DNA of 64,000 bases from Loripinus fragilis (GCA_964019695.1 OZ026530.1:39554944-39618943), one strand, 5' to 3'. Shown: positions 1 to 10,832, counted from the first letter of the stretch. Program-made: numbers and translations. The notes: a model not told the origin generated them from the letters alone.

Positions 1-165
1 GGTACAGAAAATGGATTTGATGGAATGCGTCTCTGAACTGTAGGCACATATACATTTGGTACCAAAATTGGATTTGATGGAATAATTCTTTAAACTTCAT
101 GTACATTTTGTACAAAAATATTTATTTCTCTTTGTCGAGCTTTGGGTTTTCTATTGTTTATGGTA

Positions 166-377
166 GGTAATGTCGGGTAACTTCGGACATCAGGTAAATT
201 CGGACATACATTTGCAAACAGTGGAAATCCAGATGAGACAGCTCCTTATGAGCCGTCTCATCAGGATTTTTACTGTTTGTTAAGTTAATTTATTTTTTAA
301 TTCCAATAATTAAAATATGAAACAAACAAGGTCGCTGTCCAAATTTACCTGATGTCCGAAGTTACCTGACTTTACCC
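166..377. mobile_element. 212-bp MITE with TA target duplication
   Basis: Terminal inverted repeats of about 40 bp are visible: GGTAACTTCGGACATCAGG on the left (about 176-194) and its reverse complement near 352-369. TA flanks both edges (164-165 and 378-379). A second, inner inverted repeat (GATGAGAC and GTCTCATC) makes the unit nested. No coding capacity. TA duplication suggests a Tc1/mariner-type mobiliser; that is inference. Confidence 0.75.
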
Positions 378-745
378 TAGTTGTCTTTCAACAGGACAAA
401 AATGTACAGGTAACTGGTAAAGTATCTCGCTAATACATTTTCATTACAGAACATTTTGTATTTAAAACAATTTTCATAAATTATCATGATTTGTAAATAC
501 TCAGCATACTATACATGAAATTAATAATACAAAGCTTAACACTAATTAAAAACAAATCACTTTTTATTATTATGAAATTTCAGACCCCAATGCGCTCAAC
601 CAACCATACTTTTCTAGTGTGTAGGATTTTTAAAGGTATTTTGATAGCTGGCTCTTAACATTGAATTCATCTATAGCACTGATACTACATGCATTACACC
701 AGAGGCTCTAAGATTGCACTCTTGGGGTCAGAAAAAGGCGTTTAC
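378..745. other. AT-rich intron, nothing recognised
   Basis: No gene, splice-flanked cysteine-rich exon, or inverted repeat recognised in this stretch between the MITE and the first SINE. Confidence 0.5.
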
Positions 746-1103
746 AGCTCAAAGCATACCAGGCCGCGTAGCGCAGTTGGTAACATGTCTGGCAACAGAT
801 GCGAGTCTGACTGCAGATCCAGGGGTCGCGAGTTTGATCCCGTCCCTGTCCCATACTTTCGTGGAGATTGATCATGAAATAATTTCTACGATCATTCTCC
901 TCCCTTCCGCTGAATCATTCAAGAAGGGTTGTTGTCAGCTACAAGCGAAAGTATGTGCACGAAGTACTGGTTAACTGCTTGTTCAAGCTTGCCAAGGAAA
1001 AAGTGTGGTTAGGTGAACTGACCGTCTCGCCATGACCATAGCTGTTGACTTTGGACGTAAAGCAACAAAACAAACAAACAAACAAACAAAAGCTCAAAGC
1101 ATA
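746..1103 (+). mobile_element. tRNA-derived SINE (family A) with 13-bp TSD
   Basis: The body is 759-1090. The tRNA-like head has an A-box-like stretch TAGCGCAGTTGGTAAC and a B-box-like GGGTCGCGAGTTTGATCCC. The tail is an (AAAC)n run. The 13-bp direct repeat AGCTCAAAGCATA at 746-758 and 1091-1103 is the target-site duplication. A second copy lies at 59411-59735. Small open frames across it are shadows. Confidence 0.9.
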
Positions 1104-1260
1104 ACTGATTCTTAACTGTTTTAAAATTATCCCTGAAGACTTTAAGTCACAACTTATATATACACAAAGATAAGATAGAAAAGCATGTACCAGAACCTAT
1201 GTTTTATTTTGCATGTTAGGCTATTTGGTAATATTTAATTAAATCCCAGGCATAACTCAC

Positions 1261-1377
1261 CACAAAATTCTTCGTCTGAGTTATCCATGCAATTTTGCAC
1301 CAAATTACAGCGAAATTCTTCCAAAATACAATGACCGCTGTCACATCTGAAGTAGCCAGGGTGACAGGTGTTGTTAT
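1261..1377 (-). CDS. LDLa domain exon E14 (most 3' in window)
   Basis: A 117-nt phase 1-1 exon, acceptor CAG at 1378-1380 and donor GTGAGT at 1255-1260. It encodes [20 protein letters not shown] and NLVQNCMDNSDEEFC. All six cysteines are present, but Asn stands at both the C4+1 and C5-1 positions, so two usual calcium side-chain ligands are lost. Downstream intron sequence at about 1115-1250 matches that downstream of E13 at about 1655-1779, so E13 and E14 arose from a roughly 530-bp duplication. The last base is G. The next exon lies outside the window. Confidence 0.9.
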
Positions 1378-1787
1378 CTGATAATAGAAAACAGGAAATT
1401 AAGTCAGGCGACAGCAAAAATTGGTAAAGTCACATTATATGATATCCACCATGATTCAATGAATCTTTCGTTCCTAATTTTGAAAATATTTTACGAATAT
1501 TATGATATCAACAATCTTGTTGAAATAACTTTAAAAATTGAAGACGCTAACATTAGAACATACTCTCACAAAAGGAATAAGCTGCAAAATATACACACCA
1601 TAGGAAGGGAAACAATGAACATCTTCATCAACATATGGGAAATAAAAATTAAAATCAACCCAGAAGACCTTAAGTCACGACTTTTATATACACATAGATC
1701 AGATATTGAAGCCTGTACTTGAACCTACGTTTATTTTACATGTTAGCCTATTTGGTAATATTCAAATGAATCACAGGCACAACTCAC

Positions 1788-1904
1788 CACACAATTCTTC
1801 ATCTGAGCCATCCATACAGTCTCGCCTTGAATCACAGCGAGCTTTATCCAAAATACAATGACCACTGTCACATCTGAAGTAGCCAGGATGACATGTGTTG
1901 TTAT
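1788..1904 (-). CDS. LDLa domain exon E13
   Basis: A 117-nt phase 1-1 exon, acceptor CAG at 1905-1907 and donor GTGAGT at 1782-1787. It encodes [20 protein letters not shown] and [15 protein letters not shown], with all six cysteines and calcium ligands. The longest open frame across this region is a different one, but it lacks the cysteine pattern and the splice-consistent phase. It is the likely template or sister of E12. The junction with E14 (G|AT) gives Asp. Confidence 0.92.
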
Positions 1905-1964
1905 CTGAAAGTAGAAAACAAGAAAGTAGGTCAAGTGATACCAGAGGTGGGTCAAGTCACATTT

Positions 1965-2165
1965 TATTTTTGATTGGATTATTTACGTCCCAACAACAAT
2001 CTTTCAGTTATAAAGGGACGGGTCTTCCTGGGTTGAACCAGTAATAAGCTAGGATTAATGTTCTTGCTCAAGGACACAAAGCAGTGACACCAGTTAAGTT
2101 TGAACCTGCAATCCCTAGATCTTTAGTCAAGCACTCTAGCACTGATCCACTGCGCTCTCGTAAGT
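1965..2165 (-). mobile_element. SINE family B, antisense to window, in duplication copy 1
   Basis: Reverse-oriented copy of the SINE typified at 40552-40745. The 3' end reads (plus strand) as ATTTACGTCCCAACAACAATC, followed by the GGTTGAACCAGT body segment and the ACACAAAGCAGTGACACC segment, ending near the tRNA-like head at about 2160. Matched by 2964-3164 in the second copy. Confidence 0.8.
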
Positions 2166-2179
2166 CAAATATTATGATA

Positions 2180-2778
2180 AATACTCTGGTTCAATAAAAG
2201 TAAGAAAGAGGGCAAAGACCAGGAATCGATACAATCAAGCACCACACCTGACCACAGATACCAATGGGAAAGTGTCAACTTCACAATTAGACATCACAAA
2301 CGAGAGCAAAGAGGCCAGCCCTTTCCCAGCAGTAGACCACAAGACATCAATAAACAGACGCAAACGAAAGCATAACAGAAACAAGACAGAAATAACATAA
2401 ATGATCCACAAAAGAAGCACCGCCTGAGAACGGTCAGTTTAAATATTTTACTGGAAGGCTTAAACATTGTTCACGGTGCACCAGCCTCACCTTTAGTTTA
2501 GATATGGATCAAGACACATAGATGTTGGGTTTGTATGAAATACCCCTGACTAATCAATGCATCATCATCTATACAAAAGGCGATAAAGCAAAGAAAAAGA
2601 CTCAACAGTTAGTAAAACTGAATACTGGAGCAAAGAAATACAACAGGTAAACCCTGGTGGGCCTGACACCAGCCAAAGCACCAGGCCCCTACAATCTCAT
2701 CAATAGATAAGTCTTTAAGTCGGAGCCATCATAGAGTTTAAAGTCAGACCCACCAGCATGCAATAAAAGAGGAAAGCA
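2180..2778 (-). mobile_element. LINE1 3' end, truncated by duplication breakpoint
   Basis: A 5'-truncated non-LTR element tail. In plus view it starts at the element's 3' end (CAGGAATCGATACAATCAAG) and runs through the conserved CCACAAAAGAAGCACCGCC and AATAGATAAGTCTTTAAGTC blocks towards the RT-coding end. Family identity is shown by the longer copy at 58895-60310. It stops abruptly at 2778 within AAAGAGGAAAGCA, where E12 donor sequence begins. Confidence 0.8.
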
Positions 2779-2786
2779 TAACTCAC

Positions 2787-2903
2787 AACAAAATTCTTCG
2801 TCTGAGTGATCATAACAGTCCCAACTAAAATCACAGCGAGCTTCTCCCAAAATACAATGACCACTGTCACATCTGAAGTAGCCAGGGTGACATGAGTTGT
2901 TAT
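2787..2903 (-). CDS. LDLa domain exon E12, duplicate of E13
   Basis: A 117-nt phase 1-1 exon, acceptor CAG at 2904-2906 and donor GTGAGT at 2781-2786. It encodes [20 protein letters not shown] and DFSWDCYDHSDEEFC. Six cysteines and calcium ligands are present. It lies exactly 999 bp from E13 and shares with it the whole adjacent intron stretch, so it is a recent tandem duplicate. The donor side joins directly to LINE1 sequence at about 2778, the duplication breakpoint. The junction with E13 (T|AT) gives Tyr. Confidence 0.92.
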
Positions 2904-2963
2904 CTGAAAGTAGAAAAAAAAGAAAGTAGGTCAAGTGACACCAAAAGTGGGTCAAGTCACATT

Positions 2964-3164
2964 TTATTTTTGATTTGATTATTTACGTCCCAACAACAAT
3001 CTTTCAGTTATTAAGGGACAGGTCTTCATGGGGTGAACCAGTACTAAACTAGGATTAATGTTCTTGCTCAAAGACACAACGCAGTGACACCAGTTAAGTT
3101 TGAACCTGCAATCCCTATGTCTTGAGTCAAGCACTCTACCACTGATCCACTGCCCTCCCGTAAG
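2964..3164 (-). mobile_element. SINE family B, duplication copy 2
   Basis: Same element as 1965-2165, carried 999 bp away by the tandem duplication rather than by a new insertion. Confidence 0.8.
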
Positions 3165-3178
3165 TCACATATTATGAT

Positions 3179-3808
3179 GAATACCCTGGTTCAATAAAAG
3201 TAAGAAAGAGGACAAAGACCAGGAATCGATACAATCAAGCATCAAAACTGACCACAGTTACCAATGGGAAAGTGTCAACTTCACAATTAGACATCACAAA
3301 CGAGAGCCAAGAGGCCAGCCCTTTCCCAGCAGTAGACCCTAAGGCATCAATAAACAGACGCACACGAAAGCATAACAGAAACAAGACAGAAATGACATAA
3401 ATTATTCACAAAAGAAGCACCGCCCGAGAAAGGTCAGTAAAAATATTTTACTGGAGGCTTAAATATTGTTCACGGTGTACCAACCTCACCTTTAGTTTAG
3501 ATGTGCATCAAGACGCATAAATGTTTGGTTTGCATGAAACACCCCTAACTTATCAATGCATCATCATCTATACAAAAGGAGGTAAAGCAAAGATAGGGAC
3601 TCAACAGTTAGTAAAACTGAATACTGGAGCAAAAAAATCCAACAGGTAAACCCTAATGGGCCTGACACCAGCCAAAGCATCAGGCCCTTACAATCTCATA
3701 AATAGATAAGTCTTTAAGTAGGAAACATCATAGAGTTTAAAGTCCGACCCAACAGCATGCAATAAAAGAGGAAAGCAAAGTTGCCAACCGTTATTGGGTT
3801 GAAGTAAT
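3179..3808 (-). mobile_element. LINE1 3' end, duplication copy 2
   Basis: Second copy, 999 bp away. It extends about 30 bp further into the element (AAAGTTGCCAACCG at 3777-3790), as do unrelated copies at 22.7 and 59.8 kb. This shows that the first copy was cut at 2778. Confidence 0.8.
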
Positions 3809-3865
3809 ATTTCCATATATTCTGTGGAAAAGACACAATAGCAGCAAAATGTTAAACAGACTTTT

Positions 3866-4478
3866 ATCACATGACGTCTCGTCTGGGAGTAAAATAACAC
3901 CATGCAATAAAATATATAAACCACTAGTGGTTTACAGATTTACAGGAAACGTTATGACGTCCATAACAACGTTGCGTACATAAAGACAAAATCATAACGT
4001 TTTTACGCCAGAAATGAGATTTCAAAGGTCTTCTTGCTCTTGTATTATTGAATTTATTAAACCCTATGCGAAAAAGAGATAAAATGCTCGGCAAGCCTCG
4101 CATTTTATCTCTTTTCCCCAACTCGTTTAATAAATTCAATAAAACATGAGCACTCATGTAAGGTCCTCTATTTGTAAATGTGTCACTACATGTGCAGAAG
4201 AGTCAATGAGATCACCTACAATAGAAACTATTGACGAAGTACTTCTGCAAAAACTTCAATAATACAAGAGCACGAATTTTAGATTCTATTTATCATATGG
4301 CATGACACATACTTTGAAATCTCATTTGTGGCGTAAAACATTATGATTTTGTCATCATGTACGCAACGTTGTTATGGACGTAATAACGTTTCCCATAAAT
4401 GGATAAACCACTAGTGGTTTACAGATTTTAATGCATGGCGTTATTTCACTCCCAGACGCGACGTCATATGATAAAAAT
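3866..4478. mobile_element. Foldback element with apical TCGGCAAGCCTC loop
   Basis: Long inverted repeats: ACCACTAGTGGTTTACAGAT occurs near both ends (about 3920 and 4408), next to GACGTC-containing edges. The central hairpin has arms 4035-4087 and 4100-4153 around loop TCGGCAAGCCTC (4088-4099). The stem includes AAAAGAGATAAAATGC and its complement. The short protein frames here (for example 3924-4157) come from the hairpin and recur at each copy. Confidence 0.8.
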
Positions 4479-4884
4479 ACTTAGTTGTTAAAGAAGCACA
4501 TTATCATAATCATTACAGAATAACATGCACAATAACACAATCTCATAATGTGCTTCATGAGGACTCCTTAAAGTTCTAAAATCGTACAAAACACACAGCG
4601 ATACATATGAATATTTTTGCAATTCTATTGACAAACACCTACTTGGAGGCCAGAATATTGAAAAGATGGCAATGTGAAGAGAAGGTTGTTGGGCATGTAT
4701 GCTTAAAATATTGTAGAGCTATATATAGAGAGCTATAAAAAAAGACTGAATGATAAGTTGCTTTTAGCAGCCTTCATACAAAAGCGAACTCGTATATTCT
4801 CGAGTTACTGGGGCCAAATTCTTGTAATGGGTTTTGAATTCGCGCCATCTGAAGAAAAGCAACTTCAATTTTCCTTTCTAAGGC

Positions 4885-5115
4885 TGTTGTTGTCGATTAA
4901 TTGTTTATTGTTGTTGCATCCATTGTTTTTTGTATGGTCCCTGCTTTGTCGTTTCTAGTTTTGCAATCATCTCGCTGGAGAAAAGAGAGCTGATTACTTT
5001 CTTTTTATTGCCTTTTGATGCCATTTGACTTTTAGTTTTCTGTGTCTCTTCTTCATGGTGCCGTGGTTGGGTCTGAGTGTGTGATTGTGGTATTTCCTAG
5101 TAATACTCACTTACT
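4885..5115 (+). mobile_element. LINE2 3' UTR fragment
   Basis: Matches the LINE2 tail at 20885-21200 and 63318-63645, ending GATTGTGGTATTTCCTAG and AATACTCACTTAC. Short, 5'-truncated. Confidence 0.65.
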
Positions 5116-5487
5116 TTTTTTAAGAATCCACCATGCTAGTGAGAAGACATAGTAACTAAGTAGTAAAAGGCAAGCTGATACTCTGATATGGCCCCCAACA
5201 TCACCATAGCTCATTTCTGGTCAGCATAAGACCCTGAACAATTTGAAGTTTGTTTTGGTACAAGATGTTTCTGGTATATCACCATAGGAGATGACAAATA
5301 CAAATGGCAGACTCTTACCATCTCTATCTAAATAGCTGTTATATATACCATAATAAATGGCAAATGGATAATGCCAAACCCCATTCTACTGACGATGACA
5401 ATCAGGCACCAGACAGAAAGTGGTGAATTAATTAGTATTATAAAAAGTGGTGAAGTATTATATACAGGTCTGGGCATGACCAATCTT

Positions 5488-5600
5488 ACACTAAAACACA
5501 GGAGCTTGACCCATTGGTGTCCTGGATCTGGTGTGGTACTTGATTGTATCGATTCCTGGTCTGCGCACCTTTACTTTCTTTATGTAACTCTGAACTGATG
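5488..5600 (+). mobile_element. LINE1 3' terminal fragment
   Basis: Ends with GTACTTGATTGTATCGATTC and a degraded tail, the reverse complement of the start of the minus-strand LINE1 copies. Confidence 0.6.
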
Positions 5601-5649
5601 AATGGGTTTGTTTTATCTGTTTATATCAGCGGATAACAATGATGTTTTG

Positions 5650-5970
5650 CATTTGTGTCTGGACAAAGTAAGGACGAAGGCAGTACACCGAATGGGGAAG
5701 TGACAAAAACACAAGAAAACATCACAAATAAGAAAGTCAAGAAGTCAGCCCTTTCCCAATAGGTGACCATAAGGCTGCAAGAAACATTTACAAACAGGTG
5801 ACCACAAGGCTGCAAGAAACAGACATCACAATTTGGCAAAGACAAACACAAATAACAAAAATATCCACAAAAGAAACACTGCATTGGAACGGTCATTAAG
5901 ATAATTACTGGAGGGATTAAACTAGTTTCACCGTACCATCCCCAGCCTTAATTTTGAATTGGATCAAAGC
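5650..5970 (-). mobile_element. LINE1 3' end, divergent, internal repeat
   Basis: Contains the blocks CAGCCCTTTCCCA, CCACAAAAGAAACACTGC and GGAACGGTCA in LINE1 order. A short internal duplication (GGTGACCATAAGGCTGCAAG near 5761-5780, repeated near 5797-5816) is present. Confidence 0.6.
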
Positions 5971-6149
5971 GATTCTGATTTAAATGAAGAGATGTCCACA
6001 GCTCTGGCAAAACTCAGGCAGCACAATGACATGGAACAGCTATACAAGAAGTTGCATCACCAGATACTTCCGCTGGTGTAGTAATTCTAAGAGTTGAGTC
6101 TAAGGCCACTGTACCAACTAAACGAAGGAGAATTTAGCCACATTAAATT

Positions 6150-6400
6150 GTATTAAAGTAAGAAAGATGACAAATATCAGGAATCGATACAATCAAACAG
6201 CACACCTGACCCAGGATACCAATGGGAAAGTGTCAACTTCACAACTAGACTTCACAAACGAGAGCCAAGAGGTCAGCCCTTGCCCAGCAGGTGACCACAA
6301 GGCATCAATAAACAGACGCGCACGAAAGCATAACAAAAAACAAGACAGAAATAACAAAAATGATCCACAAAAGAAGCACCACCTTGGAACGGTGTAATGC
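6150..6400 (-). mobile_element. LINE1 3' end, 5'-truncated
   Basis: From CAGGAATCGATACAATCAAA (near 6178) through GATCCACAAAAGAAGCACCA to GGAACGG near 6395. Same order as the other copies. Confidence 0.7.
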
Positions 6401-6434
6401 TAAAGCAAAAGTGATGTCAAAATTAGTTTAAACT

Positions 6435-7050
6435 CACAAATTATCACGAGGCCTTTGTCAAACCCCTTTTACGAGGCATTTGATGTAATTTACACACTCT
6501 TGGCAACAATTGTGCCAAATTTGAGCACCCTTGGTTAAAAATGAAAAAAAGGAATTTATGTTATGAGCAATAGACAGGTTTCACATATTTGTGACCTTAA
6601 ACTTTGACTCCAAGGTCATATCAGTGGTCTGAATCATTTTATCCTCTCAACATCAAGCAATCACTATGGTAAATATGAATACAATTCACCAAGAAATAAA
6701 AAAGAAGTTCGCCTTAGGAACTGCAAGACAGATTTTAACAGATTTTAGGTATATTTGACCCTTTTCCTTTGATTCAATGGTCATATCCATATTGTGAGAC
6801 TATCGTTGTTATTCACTCACGAGGGAAAGTATTGTACCAAGTATGAACACTCTCAGTCAAAACTGATAGAGGTGTTCGGGTTATGAGCCATATTTTTTTA
6901 GTATATACGAGCTTGACATCTGACCCCAAAGTCAAATTGGTGACCTGAATAGCTTCTATTATCTACACATCATAGACAAACATTATGCCAAATAGGAACA
7001 TCCTCTGTCATAAAAATGAAGAAGAAGTTCTAATTATGAACAAAAACGAC
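6435..7050. repeat. Degenerate tandem array, unit about 155 bp
   Basis: The core resembling TTTGACTCCAAGGTCATATC recurs near 6603, 6768 and 6921, each preceded by GTTATGAGCA-like and followed by GACCTGAAT-like stretches. Three to four diverged units. No coding sequence seen. Confidence 0.65.
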
Positions 7051-7413
7051 TGACAGATGTAGTGACCGATGGTGTCATTAACAATATGTCCTACTGGACA
7101 TTTTGTCAATGAAGTCTAAACAACATTCACATATTCATACAATTAAACAAACATGCACAATTTTAAATAAAAACTGTAAAAGTATACGAGGGAAACAAAA
7201 TCTTACACAACTTTGATATGTCCTTTAGTCAGTCATGCCTTTGTGTTTGATTTGCTGTGGAAAGTCAATCTAAAAATCCTGACTTCAGGAGCAGCCCTGA
7301 AAACTTAAACAAAGGCTTTTATATTCACATAATTAAAATCCTGTACCATAAGCTAGGCTTTTTACATATAAACTTATTTAGTAATATTTGTTGGGTTCAC
7401 AGGCATGACTCAC

Positions 7414-7539
7414 AACAAAACATTTCATCAGATGCATCAGAGTCTCTTTTACAGTCCCACTTGAAATCACAGCGAGCATGTTTTGAAATACAATGACCAC
7501 TATTACATCTGAAGTAGCCAGGTAGACATGTGTTGTTAT
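7414..7539 (-). CDS. LDLa domain exon E11 with 9-nt insertion
   Basis: A 126-nt phase 1-1 exon, the longest here; acceptor CAG at 7540-7542 and donor GTGAGT at 7408-7413. It encodes [20 protein letters not shown] and DFKWDC, then [12 protein letters not shown]. The last C5-C6 interval has three extra residues. They look like a 9-nt slippage repeat: TCTGATGCA is followed by TCTGATGAA, so the SD(A/E) unit occurs twice. The frame and phase are kept. Whether the altered loop still binds calcium is not known. The junction with E12 gives Tyr. Confidence 0.88.
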
Positions 7540-7689
7540 CTGAAAGTAGAAAACAAGAAAATCGGTAAAGTGACACTATAAGTGTGATCGTGACATTTTA
7601 AGATATGCGTCTTGATTCAAAATGTCTTTCTTTCGAAGAAAAGGATCACGTTTATGCCAACAATTGAAGACAGAAATGATATTTATATA

Positions 7690-7985
7690 GAGTTTCTTAC
7701 ATGAGTGCTCATGTTTTATTGAATTTATTAAACAAGTTGGGGAAAGAGATAAAGTGCGAGGATTGCCATACATTTTATCTCTTTTTCGCAAAGAGTTAAA
7801 TAAATTCAATAATACAAGAGCACGAATGTTAGAATCTATTTAACATATGACATAAAGATAACTTTGAAATAGCATTTCTGCCATTAAAAACGTTATAACT
7901 TTGTCATTATGTGCAAAACGTTGTAAGGGTCTCCAAAATCTACATGGGGCTATCTCACTCCCAGAAGCGAAACAAACACATGACT
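7690..7985. mobile_element. Foldback element copy with decayed apical loop
   Basis: Hairpin arms about 7701-7757 and 7770-7825 share the AGAGATAAA stem of the 4.1-kb copy. The loop (minus view ATGGCAATCCTC, 7758-7769) matches the family loop at 9 of 12 bases. The edge ends AGAATCTATTTAACATATGA. Confidence 0.7.
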
Positions 7986-8099
7986 CAAATACATACATAA
8001 TTGATAAACTGTCAACTAAAAGACTGTGTTGGTCATGTGTTTCTGAATATTGTGCTTTGTTTCTGGTTACATGTATAAAAAAAATTAAAAATATTATTG

Positions 8100-9430
8100 A
8101 TATCTCAAAGAAACTTCCAATAGGCGATCAGCAGAACAGCATTTTGAGTTTAGTGCTGTCCCCTGACGGATAAGGTTGTTAAACACTAATGTCTCTAGAG
8201 TCAAATAAGACATGCTGTATATTTCTCATGTGGATCTGGTTGTCGTTGTTCTGAAGTAGGTCACCATGTATCAAAATAAAAAAAGTGAGGGCTGTTAAAG
8301 TAGTGCTCATGTTTCAAAGATAACTGAGAATCGGTGTATACAAACACTAGAGAGTTTACCTTGTTTTAAGGCAGTCTCAGTTGACAGTTATAATGAACCT
8401 ACAACAGAAAACTGCAAATGCACGCAGTAGTGACTACATTATCTTTACCTGTTTATAAGAAATATAAAATCGCCTCATTACTATGCATCTTTGAAACATC
8501 AGTATTTAAACCATACAAATAGGCCAAACAGTCATGTAATATATACCCGACAAAAAAAGAAACGCACCACTACGATTTTCCCATTTAGATCTCCTTTTAA
8601 TACGAAAATGTTAATTGTCATGAAATATTTATTTCTGATCAAATTTTACTAAACTTTTGGTGTGACGTAGAGGAGCATCTATACCGTCCCTTTTATAGGC
8701 ACAAAACACACCAAGGCGAATGGTAAACGAGTTTTGGAAGCGTTAATTTAACGCTACTGTCTACATGGAATTCCCAGTATGTTTTACATTTGCAAAGTAT
8801 GCAAACGATACGTTGTCATTATGTGAAGCAACCAATGTGTTTATTGATGCTTTTGTGTTATTCCAAAATCCATTTTCATCAGTAAGGACCGTTGTTGAAA
8901 TCTTTTAATGTTGTAAGGTTTATCTCCAACATTGATTCGTTATCCATAGGGTAGTCACAATACATGGGCTACCTAGCGTTCAATTTCCGAGTATGATGAA
9001 TTAAAAAAGATAGAATTTGCAAAGAGTAAGTGTCTGAGTACAAATTGGTCTACTGAGATGATTCCCATTGCTTGAACTTATCCAGCAAGAGAGCATTATA
9101 AAAACGCTTATTTCCTGTGACTTTACAATTTGACCCCCACTTGCTTCATGGCCAATTTTCTTCAACACAATTTCGACGCCTGATTGCAAAAGACGTGTAA
9201 CGCAGCAGTACCTGACATATCTTTGCATTGATATAAACTTAACTGGCCTAACACTTGTGCTCTTCCTGAGAGTTTAACAGTTCTAAGTGGTGCGTTTCTT
9301 TTTTGTCGGGTATATGAGAACAGTTACTTTCCTTCATATATGGTTGTTTGTTAGAGCAATTTAGGCCCATTATGGTGTCACTTACGATACCTTTTGAACT
9401 TAACCTGATAAAATCATTGATATTTTGTTA
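8100..9430. repeat. Diverged duplicate of 37345-37745, split by 8546-9310
   Basis: Shared blocks include CTCTAGAGTCAAAT, CCATGTATCAAAAT, GAACAGTTACTTTCCT and TTGTTAGAGCAATTTAGGCC in the same order. Either a segmental intron duplication or an old dispersed repeat. Confidence 0.75.
8546..9310. mobile_element. 765-bp TA-flanked transposon-like element
   Basis: TIRs are CCCGACAAAAAAAGAAACGC on the left and its near-perfect complement at 9287-9310. TA lies on both sides (8544-8545, 9311-9312), fitting Tc1/mariner-type insertion. The host sequence resumes across it (GTAATATA ... TATGAGAACAG). A paralogue at about 37605-37635 reads straight through, giving the empty site. I recognise no transposase in it; a 75-codon frame at 9001-9228 on minus is unassigned. 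Confidence 0.85.
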
Positions 9431-9932
9431 TAAAAGCAAAAAAGGTGGCAAAGATCAGGAATCAGTACAATCAAGTACCACTACAGACCCAGGATACCAC
9501 ATTGGAAAGTGACAAAAACACAAGCAACATCACAAACGAGTGCCATTAGTCAGCCCTTTCTCAGCAGGTGACCACAAAGCAGCAATGAACAGGCGCGAAA
9601 ACATGACACACGCAAGACATAAATAGCACAAATCATTCATAAAAGATGTACCATCATGGAACGGTCAGTAAAAATATATTACTAGAGGGCTTAAATGGGT
9701 TTAATAGCGCAAACCTCACCCTTAGTTCAGATATGGACCAAGATATATGGATGTTTGATTTGCATGTAAGACCTCTAACTTAACTATGCATCATGTCCTA
9801 GAACATATAAATCAGATATTAAAAGGAGATAAGGCAAAGATAAGAACTCAACTATACATAAAACTGACTACCGCAGCAAAAAGAAATCCAACAGGTAAAC
9901 CCCTGCAGGCCTGACAACATCCAAAGCACCAG
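9430..9932 (-). mobile_element. LINE1 3' end, 5'-truncated
   Basis: Contains CAGGAATCAGTACAATCAAG, CAGCCCTTTCTCAGCAGGTG, GGAACGGTCAGTAAAAATAT and AACAGGTAAACCCCTGCAGG in the family order; stops before the RT-coding part. Confidence 0.75.
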
Positions 9933-10494
9933 GTAATGGCATCACGTTTAATAACGACCATTTTACTTTGAATATCAGGAGTATTAAAACTGACCAGTTA
10001 AGAAATGATAGCAAAAGGTCATACTTCAGCATCTGCACATTCAATGCTAAATTCATTCATTAGTTTGGTAGCGATAGATTTAAAGACAAGTGAGTATCTG
10101 TTTAATCCATTGGTCAAATCTAAAGGTACTTTCAGATCTATTGAGAAGGATAAAGGTTTAAGTTGAGGAAACGGTTTTCGTAAAAGCTAAAATAGGTTGC
10201 TCTCGAGCTTAACCTGGATACTTATTCAGTGAGAGCCAGTGGCATATCCACGGTGTCAAACGCAGGCAGTGTTATTGAAAGATATCTCAAGAGACATGGA
10301 CAGTGGAGAAGGGAAACATTGAAAACATATATGTGGAAGACTCAGTAGATAAAAAGTTAATGTCACTTAAGTTTTTGATTTATAGATAGGCATATATAAA
10401 TGTAGGTATAGAAGACATCGCTATCATTTGCATACTATAAATTGCACCAAAAGGTTTTATTTAGTTTAACTTATTCAATAAATAGAGGATCTTA

Positions 10495-10832
10495 TATGAG
10501 TGCTTATGTTTTATTGAATTTATTAAACGAGTTGGGGAAAAGAGATAAAATGCAAGGCTTGCCGAGCATTTTATCTCTTTTTCCCAACGAGTTTAATAAA
10601 TTCAATAATACAAGAGCACAAATGTTAGATTCTATTTATTATATGACATTAAGATTACTTTGGAATCTCATTTCTGGCGTTAAAACGTTATAATTGCGTC
10701 ATTATGTACGCAACGTTATTATGGACGTCATAACGTTTCCCGTAAATCGATAAACCACTAGTGGTTTACATATTTTATTGCATGGAGTTATTTCACTCCC
10801 AGACGTGACGTCATATGATAATTAGTATAAAA
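10495..10832. mobile_element. Foldback element copy (half of outer arms lost)
   Basis: Hairpin arms 10497-10553 and 10566-10620; loop AAGGCTTGCCGA at 10554-10565 (minus view 11 of 12 to the family loop). The right outer region keeps ACCACTAGTGGTTTACA and CACTCCCAGACGTGACGTC. Confidence 0.8.

Larger units (their letters stand above)
1779..3777. repeat. 999-bp tandem duplication carrying an LDLa exon
   Basis: The segment 1779-2778 is repeated at 2778-3777. The period is exactly 999 bp at both tested ends: exon starts 1788 and 2787, and the motif AATAAAAGAGGAAAGCA ending at 2778 and 3777. Each copy holds one exon, a family-B SINE and a LINE1 3' end. At the junction near 2778 LINE1 sequence switches to exon-donor sequence with only GCA in common. 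Confidence 0.9.

Noticed and set aside
1743..1955. Longest minus-strand open frame across E13
   Set aside because: It is a different frame from the LDLa reading; the cysteine pattern and phase-1 splice sites support the other frame.
3924..4157. Recurring short protein-like frame with HVLLNLLNELGKRDKM (also near 7576, 10442 and 56015)
   Set aside because: It is read through the foldback stem of the hairpin family; the repeat explains the recurrence and there is no start, splice or domain support.
9001..9228. Possible transposase fragment inside the TA-flanked element
   Set aside because: No DDE/D or helix-turn-helix pattern that I can recognise; left unassigned.
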